Assembly: GCF_000014005.1 (NCBI RefSeq)
Contig: NC_008009.1
Location: 3,596,001-3,660,000 of the forward strand
Source of the DNA: Candidatus Koribacter versatilis Ellin345
Lineage (GTDB): Bacteria > Acidobacteriota > Terriglobia > Terriglobales > Acidobacteriaceae
Length of the DNA stretch: 64,000 nt
Direction: 5' to 3'
Under the pieces are notes generated by a model. The model was not told the DNA's origin. It saw only the letters and a list, made by a program, of their open reading frames with translations, and ran no database searches. Positions 8,657 through 17,224 of this stretch are shown in pieces; within the stretch, counting starts at the first letter, position 1, and each line of letters begins with the position of its first letter. Position numbers and translations under genes: made by a program.

Positions 8657-9497
8657 ACTCCGGATACCACACGACGTCCACACCGACGTTGTGCTGGTAT
8701 TGCGTCTGCCGGCCAGCGCTGTTTAGCGGAAAAGACCAGTAGGGCGTGGCCACCCAATGATGTTCCTTGCCCAACGCTTTGCTCAAGCCAACCTTGAACG
8801 TCTGCGCGTACTCCTCTGGAATAAAAAGGTAATACGAGTCGTACTCGACGAACCACGAGGCCCCCAGGCGGCGTGTGCTCAACGTGATGTCCGGCTCGAA
8901 CTCGTGCGTGCCCAAGCCTCGGTTGATGTAAATCGAATGCTTGTAATTGAACACCGCGTTCAGCACATAGCGAGGCCGAAACACCTGCGTAATTCCATAC
9001 GCAACTTTAAAGTCGGTGCTGCTCCCGCCCAGCAACGGATCGCTCGCCGTGGCCCCATCCAGTTCAACCAGCGCACCGGTGGAGAAACTCTCTCCCTTAT
9101 AGATGTACCCGCCGAACTGAAACTCCATGTTGCCAATCCCCGTCGCCGAATCCGTCGGGGTCGAAACATGGCTCACCGGTAGCAGAACGGTGAAGGCGAG
9201 CCGATCGTTCGGTCCAAAGCCATACAGCGCCTTGACCCGAAATCGATTTACGAAAACATCGCCTTCCTGTGATTTGTAGTCGTAACGATAGACCAGGCGA
9301 GACTTGAGATAGGTGATGTCTTTCTCCGCGTTCTCCTGCTTCATCTCGGCAGTCTGATCCGGCGCAGCAGAGGCGCCGGTCGTCTGCCCTTGGCCCTGCT
9401 GGGGAGCAGGAGCGCTTTGCGCCAGCGACGGCGCCACCGTGATCGCGAGCGATGCAATCCAGAAAAGAAGAACAGATCGAGAATGAAAGGTGCTCAC
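8640..9497 (-). CDS. Putative outer-membrane beta-barrel protein
   Basis: The 285-residue protein begins with a signal peptide ending near SLAQSAPA, followed by a low-complexity Gln/Ala/Gly linker. The rest is made of alternating polar and aromatic strands, for example RLVYRYDYKS, VFVNRFRVKALYGF, FGGYIYKG and YVLNAVFNYKHSIYI. It resembles the transporter-like barrel group that includes the MetA-pathway phenol-degradation proteins, but I recognise no diagnostic motif. It overlaps the permease gene tail to tail. Export and barrel fold are likely; the role is not known. Confidence 0.65.
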   Translation of the reverse strand: MSTFHSRSVLLFWIASLAITVAPSLAQSAPAPQQGQGQTTGASAAPDQTAEMKQENAEKDITYLKSRLVYRYDYKSQEGDVFVNRFRVKALYGFGPNDRLAFTVLLPVSHVSTPTDSATGIGNMEFQFGGYIYKGESFSTGALVELDGATASDPLLGGSSTDFKVAYGITQVFRPRYVLNAVFNYKHSIYINRGLGTHEFEPDITLSTRRLGASWFVEYDSYYLFIPEEYAQTFKVGLSKALGKEHHWVATPYWSFPLNSAGRQTQYQHNVGVDVVWYPEFMNRH

Positions 9498-9561
9498 GTC
9501 AAACGATGTTCAGACGTGTCACATGGCACGTCTGCTGGCAATTTTTGCAGGTCTCATCCTG

Positions 9562-11067
9562 CTATCCCTGCGGCTGCAGCTTCACCAGTTCCTGCGGATG
9601 GATATACAGTTTCGACCGGTCAACCTTCCCAGTCATGCGTTGCGGCATGCTCATCTCATATTTCACCGGCTCGCGATGCTCGGCGATCTGCCGCTCGGCG
9701 TTGTACACGCTGTCGAACTTGAACAGCATCTTCACAAAGTTCGTCTGCCCACGCATCAACAGCTTCGCCGCAATCGACGTCGCATCCAGCGCTGCGCGCC
9801 AGCCCATATACTTCATGGTCATCGCCTTCTGCGTATTGACGAGCTCTCGATAGAACTCTTCCAGCGACATCTTGGTCGGCATCACCGCGTGCTGCACGTC
9901 GAACAGCCGGTAATCCCGAGTGCTGAATTCGCGCGACTCCGTCAGCCACGACTCCGTCCCCGGATACGGCGTATTCACCGATATCGAAACGATCTCCGGC
10001 ACACTCAACGACCACTCGCGCACCGCCGCGAATTTCGCCTTGTCCCAGCTCGGATCAGCAATGATGTTCAGTGCGACCGTGATTCCCTCTTTGCGCGTGA
10101 ACTCCAGCGCCTCGAGGTTCTTGCCGGCCGTCGTGCGTTTGCGGTTCGCCTTCAGACCTTCGTCGTCGATCGCCTCGAGCCCGAGGAACATATATTCCAG
10201 CCCCAGCTTGCGCCAGTACTTGAACACTTCTTTGTTGCGCAGAAGGACGTCGCCACGGGTCTCGAGGTAGTACTCCTTCTTCACGTTGCGTTTCTCGAGT
10301 TCTCGACCGATGGCGAACCCATGCTCGGGCTCGATAAAGCACACATCGTCCACCAGGAAAACGCCCGGCTCCTTGATGCGAGCCATCTCTTCCGCGGCGC
10401 TTTCCGGACTGCGCTTCCGATAGCTGCGTCCATAAAACGTCCACGCGCTGCAGAACACGCAATCCCACGGACACCCGCGCGTGAACTCCACCGACGCTGC
10501 CGGATCCAGCACCCCGATGAAATAACTCTTCCGCTTTGAAGTCAGCTCGCGTGCCGGATGCAAATCGTCAATCGACTTCACCATCTCCGCATGCGGCCCT
10601 TCGCCATCCAGGGACACCACACCCGGCAATTCATGCACCCGCTTGCGATCGTCTGCCGCGGCTTCCAAAACACGTGGAGCGACTCCCTCGCCCTCGCCGC
10701 GCACTACGCAATCAATCGCGCCTTCGGCGTGGTTCAAAATGTCCTTCGCCACAAACGACGCGCTATGCCCGCCGACGAAGAAAAACACGCCCGGCATCTT
10801 CCGCTTCGTCTCTTTCGCCAAATCCACAACTTCGGGAACGTTAGGCAAATAGTTCAGAGAGAACCCAATCGCATCCGGCTTCCACTCATCAAGAATGCGG
10901 AAATAATCCTTGTGCGAAAAGATCTGCAGATCCAGCAGCCGGACGTCATATCCCGCAGCCTTGCAGGCCGCCGCCACTAGCTCGCAGCCAATCGGCTCCA
11001 AACGCAAAAACACTTTGGACGACATCAGTGCACTTGGGTGCACAAACAGCGCTTTGAATTTCTTCAT
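9562..11067 (-). CDS. hpnR: B12-binding radical SAM enzyme, probable hopanoid C-3 methylase
   Basis: This is a protein of about 501 residues. The N-terminal cobalamin-binding-like domain (MKKFKALFVHPSALM to about 170, with PDAIGFSLNYLPNVPEV and FFVGGHSASF) precedes a radical SAM domain with the CxxxCxxC cluster motif in RGCPWDCVFCSAWTFYGR. This arrangement and the EFTRGCPWDCVFCSAW block resemble HpnR, which methylates hopanoids at C-3. The ATG at 11067 matches the family N-terminus; 11076 is an alternative and 11190 seems too long. No other hopanoid genes are in the window, so the substrate is inferred from similarity only. The fallback call is a B12-dependent radical SAM methylase. Confidence 0.68.
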   Translation of the reverse strand: MKKFKALFVHPSALMSSKVFLRLEPIGCELVAAACKAAGYDVRLLDLQIFSHKDYFRILDEWKPDAIGFSLNYLPNVPEVVDLAKETKRKMPGVFFFVGGHSASFVAKDILNHAEGAIDCVVRGEGEGVAPRVLEAAADDRKRVHELPGVVSLDGEGPHAEMVKSIDDLHPARELTSKRKSYFIGVLDPAASVEFTRGCPWDCVFCSAWTFYGRSYRKRSPESAAEEMARIKEPGVFLVDDVCFIEPEHGFAIGRELEKRNVKKEYYLETRGDVLLRNKEVFKYWRKLGLEYMFLGLEAIDDEGLKANRKRTTAGKNLEALEFTRKEGITVALNIIADPSWDKAKFAAVREWSLSVPEIVSISVNTPYPGTESWLTESREFSTRDYRLFDVQHAVMPTKMSLEEFYRELVNTQKAMTMKYMGWRAALDATSIAAKLLMRGQTNFVKMLFKFDSVYNAERQIAEHREPVKYEMSMPQRMTGKVDRSKLYIHPQELVKLQPQG

Positions 11068-11204
11068 GGGTCCCATGTGAGTACTCGGGCGGATTTGGAC
11101 ACTGTTTATACACTGCTTAGGGTCGTACCCCAAGAAAGTTCCCCGGCACTTCCCCACTTTTCGGGTATGATGTGCGCCATTTATAGCCATTTTGGGAGAA
11201 ATCG

Positions 11205-12647
11205 TTGAAGCCTGCGCTCCTCGTGTGCCTGCTGCTCTGCGGCTTTGTGATGTCCGCGCAATCGCCTCCGCCGATCAAGATCGGCGATGTCACCTTCTCC
11301 GGCAGCATTCGCGAGCGCGGCGAGGCTTGGGATTTCTTCGACGCCGGAACCGGCGGCAACGCCTACGGCTTCTCCGGCACCACCATCCGTTTTGGATTCT
11401 CGCAACAGAAAACGTCATATGACTGGAACGTCGAATTTCTCTCACCCATCCTTCTCGGTCTTCCCGAGCAGGCCGTTCAACCTGCGCCCTTGGGACAACT
11501 AGGCCTCGGCGGTTCTTACTACGCCGCGAATGACAAGCAACAGAACGTCGGCTTCGTAAACCTGAAGCAAGCATTCATTCGCTTCAAATCGAAACAGGAC
11601 TCTCTTCGCATCGGACGCTTCGATTTCAACGACGGCACCGAAGTCGCTCCCGCCGATCCCACACTCGCCGCATTAAAGAGCGATCGCATCTCCCAGCGTC
11701 TCATCGGCGTCTTCGGTTTCTCTGACGTCCTCCGCAGCTTCGACGGCGTCCAACTCTCCTCGAACCGCGGACCCTGGAACATCACGGCTCTCGGTGTAAT
11801 TCCTACGCGCGGCGTCTTCCAGGTAGACGCGTGGGGATGGGTCAAAACTCCGTTTGTCTATGGCGCCGTTACTCGGCAGGCCAATCTCGGCCGCAAGACC
11901 AAAGCCGACTGGCGCATCTTCGGCCTTTACTACAACGACGATCGTCCCATCGTGAAAACCGATAATCGCTCAACTGCACTCCGTGCAAGCGATCTCGGCG
12001 GGATCAACCTCGGCACCTTCGGCGGACACTTCCTCTCCGCCACGCCCTCCGAATCAGGAACCTACGACTTCCTCGCCTGGGGAGCCGCGCAATTCGGCAC
12101 CTGGGGACAACTCGATCACCGCGCCGCAGCCGCGTCCATCGAAGGCGGATGGCAGCCTACACTCTGGAAGCCCGCGCGTCCCTGGTTCCGCACCGGTTAC
12201 GACTGGACCAGCGGCGATGCCGACGCGAAGGATGGCACTCACGGCACCTTCTTCTCCGTGCTACCTACGCCACGCATCTACGCGCGATTTCCGTTCTTCA
12301 ACGCGATGAACAACCGCGACATTTTCGGAGAAATAGTGTTCCGCCCTGGACCGGCCGTCACCACGCGCACAGACATCCACAGCCTCTGGCTCAGCAGCAG
12401 CCACGATCTCTGGTACTCCGGCGGCGGCGCATTCCAGCCGTGGACCTTTGGCTACGCCGGTCGTCCCGCGAACGGCTCAACGTCACTCGCTACGCTCTAC
12501 GACACCAGCATCGACATCAAGGCCACATCCGCTTTGAATTTCGGCTTCTATTTCGGATACGCCGTCGGCGGCGATGTGATCAAAAAGATCTTCACCACCA
12601 ACGCCAACGGCGCATTGGGATTCATGGAAGTGACCTACAAGTTCTAG
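11205..12647 (+). CDS. Alginate-export-type outer-membrane porin
   Basis: The 480-residue protein has a signal peptide (KPALLVCLLLCGFVMSAQ) and a long barrel-like body ending in a C-terminal phenylalanine (EVTYKF), as expected for a BamA substrate. Blocks such as VTFSGSIRERGEAWDFF, GFVNLKQAFIRFKSKQDSLRIGRFDFNDG and DIHSLWLSSSHDLWYSGGGA are typical of the alginate-export (AlgE-like) family, which in Acidobacteria is probably a general porin for acidic sugars. The TTG start has GGGAG 6-8 nt upstream. Its stop overlaps the convergent aminoacylase gene by 4 bp. Substrate unknown. Confidence 0.78.
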   Translation: MKPALLVCLLLCGFVMSAQSPPPIKIGDVTFSGSIRERGEAWDFFDAGTGGNAYGFSGTTIRFGFSQQKTSYDWNVEFLSPILLGLPEQAVQPAPLGQLGLGGSYYAANDKQQNVGFVNLKQAFIRFKSKQDSLRIGRFDFNDGTEVAPADPTLAALKSDRISQRLIGVFGFSDVLRSFDGVQLSSNRGPWNITALGVIPTRGVFQVDAWGWVKTPFVYGAVTRQANLGRKTKADWRIFGLYYNDDRPIVKTDNRSTALRASDLGGINLGTFGGHFLSATPSESGTYDFLAWGAAQFGTWGQLDHRAAAASIEGGWQPTLWKPARPWFRTGYDWTSGDADAKDGTHGTFFSVLPTPRIYARFPFFNAMNNRDIFGEIVFRPGPAVTTRTDIHSLWLSSSHDLWYSGGGAFQPWTFGYAGRPANGSTSLATLYDTSIDIKATSALNFGFYFGYAVGGDVIKKIFTTNANGALGFMEVTYKF

Positions 12648-14128
12648 TGCACGGGCGCGCGCGCCGCACGTCCCGGGAAGACTCCCTCCGCGAGGTTGCC
12701 GTCACTCACCACGGGCACTCCATTCACCAGCACGAACTGAATCCCCGCGGAATACTGCATCGGCTCTTCAAACGTCGCTTTATCAATCACGCGTTGCGGA
12801 TCGAACACGGTGATGTCGGCATCAGCGCCTACGCGAATGCGGCCTTTGTTCTTGAATTCCGGCGTCCGTTTCTCCAACCGTTGCGCCGGCATCAAGGTCA
12901 TTTTTCTCAGCGCGGTCATCAAATCGAGCGCATGTTCCTCGCGCACGTAGTGTCCCAGCACACGTGAAAACGTCCCGTTCCCGCGCGGATGCACCTTCGG
13001 CCCAGTGAACTGCGGCCCATCGCTCGCGATCATCACCATCGGATTCGCGACCGCGGTTCTCGCCGCCGCTTCTGGAATCGAGAAGATCACCGCCGGCCCG
13101 CCTTGCTTCCGATATTTCGCGAATGTCTCCTGCGTCAGTCGCTCGCCTGTGCCCACCCATTGCAGGTCCTTGTACGTGATCCCCATCTTCTCCTGCCATC
13201 CGGGCTCAAATATCGCACTCTCCAGCCCTGTACTTGCGGCAATGTACGGATAGCACTCCGTGGTCACATCCAACCCACGCTTCTGCGCACCTTCGATCAT
13301 CGCAATCAACTGTGGTGTGTCGCGCAGCCCCATGCTGGTGACATGCACCACGTGCAGAGGCGCACCCGTAGACTCCGCCGCCGCAATCACTTCTTCCAGC
13401 CCAGCCAGTCCGGTCTCCGGCTCTTTGATTCCCGCCCACCGCAAATGCACATGCACCGGCGCGCCGTTCTTCGCAGCAATCCGAAACATGTCCACGATCT
13501 CCTCGTGTGACGCAGCCGCCGTGTAGTTAATCCCCATTCCCACTGCGAGCGCTCCCGCGTCCAACCCTGCCTGAATCCTCTGTTGGATTTCGGCAAGCTC
13601 TTCCGAAGTAGAAGCACGGTACTCCGCGTCACCTGTAGGTAGCCATTTTCCGGGATCTTTCAGCACCTTCATTCGCACCGGGATATGCCCAATGCTCACG
13701 CCATAATTGATCAGCGCCTTCCCTTCGCGATTCGCGTACCACTGCGCAACATCGTCGGTCCCAACTTCCAACTCGAGCGAAGTCGTTACTCCATCGTGGG
13801 CCTGGAACTGGTAATTGCGCGGCTCCTGCCCATGCTCATGCATGTCGATGAAGCCGGGTGCCACCACCAACCCTTTAGCGTCAATCGTGCGCTTCCCGGT
13901 AATCGCCGCAGTCGAAACTGCAACGATCTTCCCGTGGCGAATTCCGACATTCCGCATCGCATCGAGCCCCGACTCGGGATCCATGACGCGCCCGTTCAAG
14001 ATCACGACGTCATACGGCCGCCCGCTCGCATTGGCGCGAAGTGAATGGAAGTGGACGACGACAGCAAAAAGGGCGCATGCGACGATCACCGCGCATAACG
14101 CCCTCACAATTCCAGACAGTTTCTTCAT
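12644..14128 (-). CDS. Exported D-aminoacylase-like amidohydrolase
   Basis: This 494-residue metal-dependent hydrolase belongs to the N-acyl-D-amino-acid deacylase group. It starts with a membrane-spanning or signal segment (VRALCAVIVACALFAVVVHF) and continues with DVVILNGRVMDPESGLDAMRNVGI, the metal-binding GFIDMHEHG and VHVHLRWAG / PLHVVHVTSM, which carry later metal ligands. A second landmark is MIASDGPQF with the metal aspartate. It would release amino acids from N-acylated D-amino acids, perhaps from cell-wall debris, in the periplasm. The natural substrate is not shown by context. Confidence 0.82.
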   Translation of the reverse strand: MKKLSGIVRALCAVIVACALFAVVVHFHSLRANASGRPYDVVILNGRVMDPESGLDAMRNVGIRHGKIVAVSTAAITGKRTIDAKGLVVAPGFIDMHEHGQEPRNYQFQAHDGVTTSLELEVGTDDVAQWYANREGKALINYGVSIGHIPVRMKVLKDPGKWLPTGDAEYRASTSEELAEIQQRIQAGLDAGALAVGMGINYTAAASHEEIVDMFRIAAKNGAPVHVHLRWAGIKEPETGLAGLEEVIAAAESTGAPLHVVHVTSMGLRDTPQLIAMIEGAQKRGLDVTTECYPYIAASTGLESAIFEPGWQEKMGITYKDLQWVGTGERLTQETFAKYRKQGGPAVIFSIPEAAARTAVANPMVMIASDGPQFTGPKVHPRGNGTFSRVLGHYVREEHALDLMTALRKMTLMPAQRLEKRTPEFKNKGRIRVGADADITVFDPQRVIDKATFEEPMQYSAGIQFVLVNGVPVVSDGNLAEGVFPGRAARAPVH

Positions 14129-14156
14129 GGCGCCGAATTATACCGGCGGTACAAAA

Positions 14157-16691
14157 TCACTCAATCCTTAAAGCCTGCATTGGCTCAATACTTGCCGCCC
14201 TCCGCGCCGGAATAAATCCTGCCACCAGCGCCGCAGCCGACAGCACCGCGATCCCGATCGCCAGACTCGCCGGGTCCCACGCCTTCACGTTGTAGAGCTG
14301 GTCCGCCATGTAATGCCCCCCGATCAGCGTGAGCGGGATCCCAATCGCCAGCCCCAATCCCACTCGAACGGCTACCCCACGCAATACCAGCCGCACCACG
14401 TTGCCGCGGTCCGCACCAAGGGCCATCCGCAATCCAATCTCCCCCGTCCGGCGGGCCACCGCATACGACGTAATTCCGTACAGTCCCACCGACGCGAGTA
14501 TCAGCGCGAGTGCGCCAAACAACATCGTCAGCCGTGAAATCAAACGTTCCTGTGTGAGGTTGTCGCCAATCTGGAATTCCAGCGAATGCAGGCTGTTGAT
14601 CGTGATGTTGGGATCAATGTCCGCCAGCGTCCTCCGGACCAGTTCATCCACGTTCGATGGCGGCTGCGAAAAGTGCAGCGTGATCGAGTTGGCGTAGAGC
14701 GATCGTCCCTCCGCCATTTTGGCGTTCGGTTCTTCCACTTTCAATTCCTGCGTCAGCGGACGGAAATACATCGCTCGCATCTTCTGGTGCGGGTCCTGAT
14801 ACTTGGCGTCCTTCACCACTCCCACGATCTCGAACGCACCGGAATACTTCATATCGAAAACTCCGAAGTGCTTGCCGATCGGCTCTTCCTTCGGGAAGAA
14901 CTTCTTCACAAACGCCTCGTTGACCACCGCCACGAACTGCGATGTCGGCGTGTCCGACTCCTGTAACCCGCGCCCGCGCAGAATCGGCTGACCCATCATC
15001 TTGAAGAATTGCGGATTCACACGGTCCCACGACGACCCGTTATCCTCCTGCGGCCCCGGCTCCGGACGCCCTTCTATACGAATGCCCTCGCCCCAGTTGT
15101 TTCCCTCGAGCGTGCTGTAGAGCGCGATACCTACACCGTCCACTCCCGGAATCGAACCGAACCGCTCTTCCAATCGCTGATACAGCGGCTGCAAAGTGGT
15201 GGGCGTGTATCCGGCGCCCATAAGGTCAAAGTGCACCACGTAGCGGTTGTCGGTCTTTAAGCCGAAGTCCTGGTGCTGCAAGTTGCGCAGGCTCTTCGTC
15301 ATCAGTCCCGCACTTACCAGCAGCGCCAACGAGAGCGCCGCCTGGAACACGATCAACCACTTCTGCGGCATCGATGCTCCGTCTTTGGTCGTGCGGCTGG
15401 TTCCGCGCAGCGCATCTGCCGGATCGGAATGTGACGTAATCCACGCCGGCACGATGCCGAAGATCACCCCTGTGCCCAGCGACAACAGCAGTGCAAATCC
15501 CAACACCGGTAACGATGGCGTCGCATGGATAGGCAACTGCGGCGAATCCGGGAATGCCAGCGAGAGAATCGTCCGCGTTCCCGCGTAAGCCACCACAAGT
15601 CCAACCAGCCCCGCCATGAACGCGAGCAGAACGCTCTCCACAAGCATCGAGCGAATTAACCTCTTCCGCGCCGCGCCCATCGCCATGCGAATGGAAATTT
15701 CCGTTCGCCGTGTCGCGCCGCGCGCCAGCAGCAAGTTCGCCACGTTCGCGCACGCCACCAATAACACCAGCGCAGAGATCGCCATGAGCAGATACAGGCC
15801 CTTCCCGGTCTCCTGCTGCATGTTCTGGATCCCGCCCCCCGCCGGCACGATCACCACGTGCTGCTTCGGGATCACCTCTTTCCCACCGTTGCGGGTGTAC
15901 ATCTCCACGCCCGACAGCCACACCCGCAGAGTGTTCGACACCTTCGCTTGCAGCGGTCCTATCTGCACCCCGGGCTTGAGGCGTCCAATTGCATAGAGCC
16001 AATTGCTCTCTCTCACGTGAAGGATCGAAGTGTTCCCTTCCAGCACCGGCTCGATTGCCAGCGGAATCCACAGTGCCGGCGGACTGCTGCGCAGGCGGTC
16101 CCCATAGAATCCCGGCGGCGCAATGCCAATCACCGTCACCGGCTTGCCTTGCAGATACAACGTGGAACCAACCAGCGAAGGATCGCCAGCATAATCGTTC
16201 TGCCACGTCGTGTAGCTCATCACCACCGCCGGCGCGGCGCCGGTAACGTCATCACTCATCGTCATGAGCCGACCGGTGTAAGGAACAATTCCGAACGTGG
16301 TGAAGTAATTTCCCGACACGTACTCGGTGCGCAGCGCCTTACCTAGCGCTGATCCCCGCCGGACCGACATCTCGTTCCCGCCCGATTGCATGGCCGCCAG
16401 TTGCTCGAACTCCGGCGTGTTATCGCGGAGGCTCGTGTAGAGGTCGTATGAGAACAAGTCGAAGTCGCCATCGTCGCCCATGAAGCCGCCATTCACGCAG
16501 CAGTCGTCCTTGTCGCCAATTCGATACAGAGTATTGGGATCCACCACGGGCAGAGACTTCAACAGCACCGCATGAACCAGAGTGAAGATCGCCGTGTTGG
16601 CGCCAATTCCCAGCGCGATCGTCAGCACTACGGTGAACACAAATCCCGGCGACTTCAGGAACTGACGAAAAGCGAGGCGTACATCATGCAT
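14157..16691 (-). CDS. Stand-alone MacB/FtsX-type ABC permease (ADOP family)
   Basis: The 844-residue product has four predicted membrane-helix groups in a duplicated plan: an N-terminal helix (SPGFVFTVVLTIALGIGANT), a MacB-like periplasmic domain, an FtsX permease unit with NVANLLLARGATRRTEISIRMAMGA, then a second periplasmic domain and a second FtsX unit with TGEIGLRMALGADRGNVV. This is the 'acidobacterial duplicated orphan permease' layout, a paralogous family that usually has no adjacent ATPase gene, and none is adjacent here. The start at 16691 (MHDVRLAFRQ) is the family start. The transported substrate is unknown. Confidence 0.88.
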   Translation of the reverse strand: MHDVRLAFRQFLKSPGFVFTVVLTIALGIGANTAIFTLVHAVLLKSLPVVDPNTLYRIGDKDDCCVNGGFMGDDGDFDLFSYDLYTSLRDNTPEFEQLAAMQSGGNEMSVRRGSALGKALRTEYVSGNYFTTFGIVPYTGRLMTMSDDVTGAAPAVVMSYTTWQNDYAGDPSLVGSTLYLQGKPVTVIGIAPPGFYGDRLRSSPPALWIPLAIEPVLEGNTSILHVRESNWLYAIGRLKPGVQIGPLQAKVSNTLRVWLSGVEMYTRNGGKEVIPKQHVVIVPAGGGIQNMQQETGKGLYLLMAISALVLLVACANVANLLLARGATRRTEISIRMAMGAARKRLIRSMLVESVLLAFMAGLVGLVVAYAGTRTILSLAFPDSPQLPIHATPSLPVLGFALLLSLGTGVIFGIVPAWITSHSDPADALRGTSRTTKDGASMPQKWLIVFQAALSLALLVSAGLMTKSLRNLQHQDFGLKTDNRYVVHFDLMGAGYTPTTLQPLYQRLEERFGSIPGVDGVGIALYSTLEGNNWGEGIRIEGRPEPGPQEDNGSSWDRVNPQFFKMMGQPILRGRGLQESDTPTSQFVAVVNEAFVKKFFPKEEPIGKHFGVFDMKYSGAFEIVGVVKDAKYQDPHQKMRAMYFRPLTQELKVEEPNAKMAEGRSLYANSITLHFSQPPSNVDELVRRTLADIDPNITINSLHSLEFQIGDNLTQERLISRLTMLFGALALILASVGLYGITSYAVARRTGEIGLRMALGADRGNVVRLVLRGVAVRVGLGLAIGIPLTLIGGHYMADQLYNVKAWDPASLAIGIAVLSAAALVAGFIPARRAASIEPMQALRIE

Positions 16692-17224
16692 GGTCGATTG
16701 GGTCCTCTCGCGAGCTATACAGGCAGTTACGTTGCCAAGCACACGACGGTTCCATGCAGAAAACAAGGTACTTAGGATTCTATGAAATTACGAAGATGTT
16801 CGTAGAGAAGAAACGCTGACCAGTTTCGGACAGTGTTCGAAAACATCCCGCGTCAAGTACGAGCCTCACGTCCGACAAGTACGCCGATCACAGATTTTGT
16901 TGCACGATCTCTCGTACTCTGCCTACCTGGGGCATTCCCAAAGAATCATTCCGCTCTTTGACAATTAACTGCACCGAGACTTGGGATCTCCGCCGAAAGG
17001 CGTGCAAGCCGCGCTGCTCAGTGCTCGAACTTAATCGTTTATTTCCAATATTTTGCGGGAAACTATATCGCTAACTTACTGAAAACAAACCCCGACGTTA
17101 GGCCACCACGTCGGTAACCCTTTTGTTTTCAATATTTTGTCACTTAAATCTTTTGTTTTGAATATTTTGCGGAGATTTTCTCGCTAACCCGATGAAAACA
17201 GAGATCGGGGTGGGGAGGGGTACC
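16692..17224. other. 533-bp non-coding region upstream of the ADOP permease
   Basis: No credible gene is present. The region separates the ADOP permease (leaving leftwards) from the 3' end of the decarboxylase-hydrolase gene, so it should hold the permease promoter and the terminator of the other gene. Its right half is AT-rich and repetitive (see 17036-17212). The left half shows nothing I can name. Confidence 0.6.
17036..17212. repeat. AT-rich direct repeats around AATATTTTG
   Basis: AATATTTTG occurs at 17047, 17131 and 17161. The last two sit in near-identical 20-bp units (TTTTGTTTT, C or G, then AATATTTTG) spaced 30 bp apart. The first and third units also share what follows: a CGG run, TCGCTAAC and GAAAACA. 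GAAAACAAA at 17081-17089 is the complement of TTTGTTTTC, so stem formation is possible. The composition contrasts with the GC-rich surroundings. Confidence 0.7.

Noticed and set aside
9490-10539. Long frame opposite the HpnR-like gene
   Set aside because: Arg/His-rich composition typical of the antisense strand of a GC-rich gene; no family pattern.
16692-17224. CRISPR array in the repeat cluster
   Set aside because: Units are only three, unevenly spaced (84 and 30 bp), without spacers of constant length and without cas genes.
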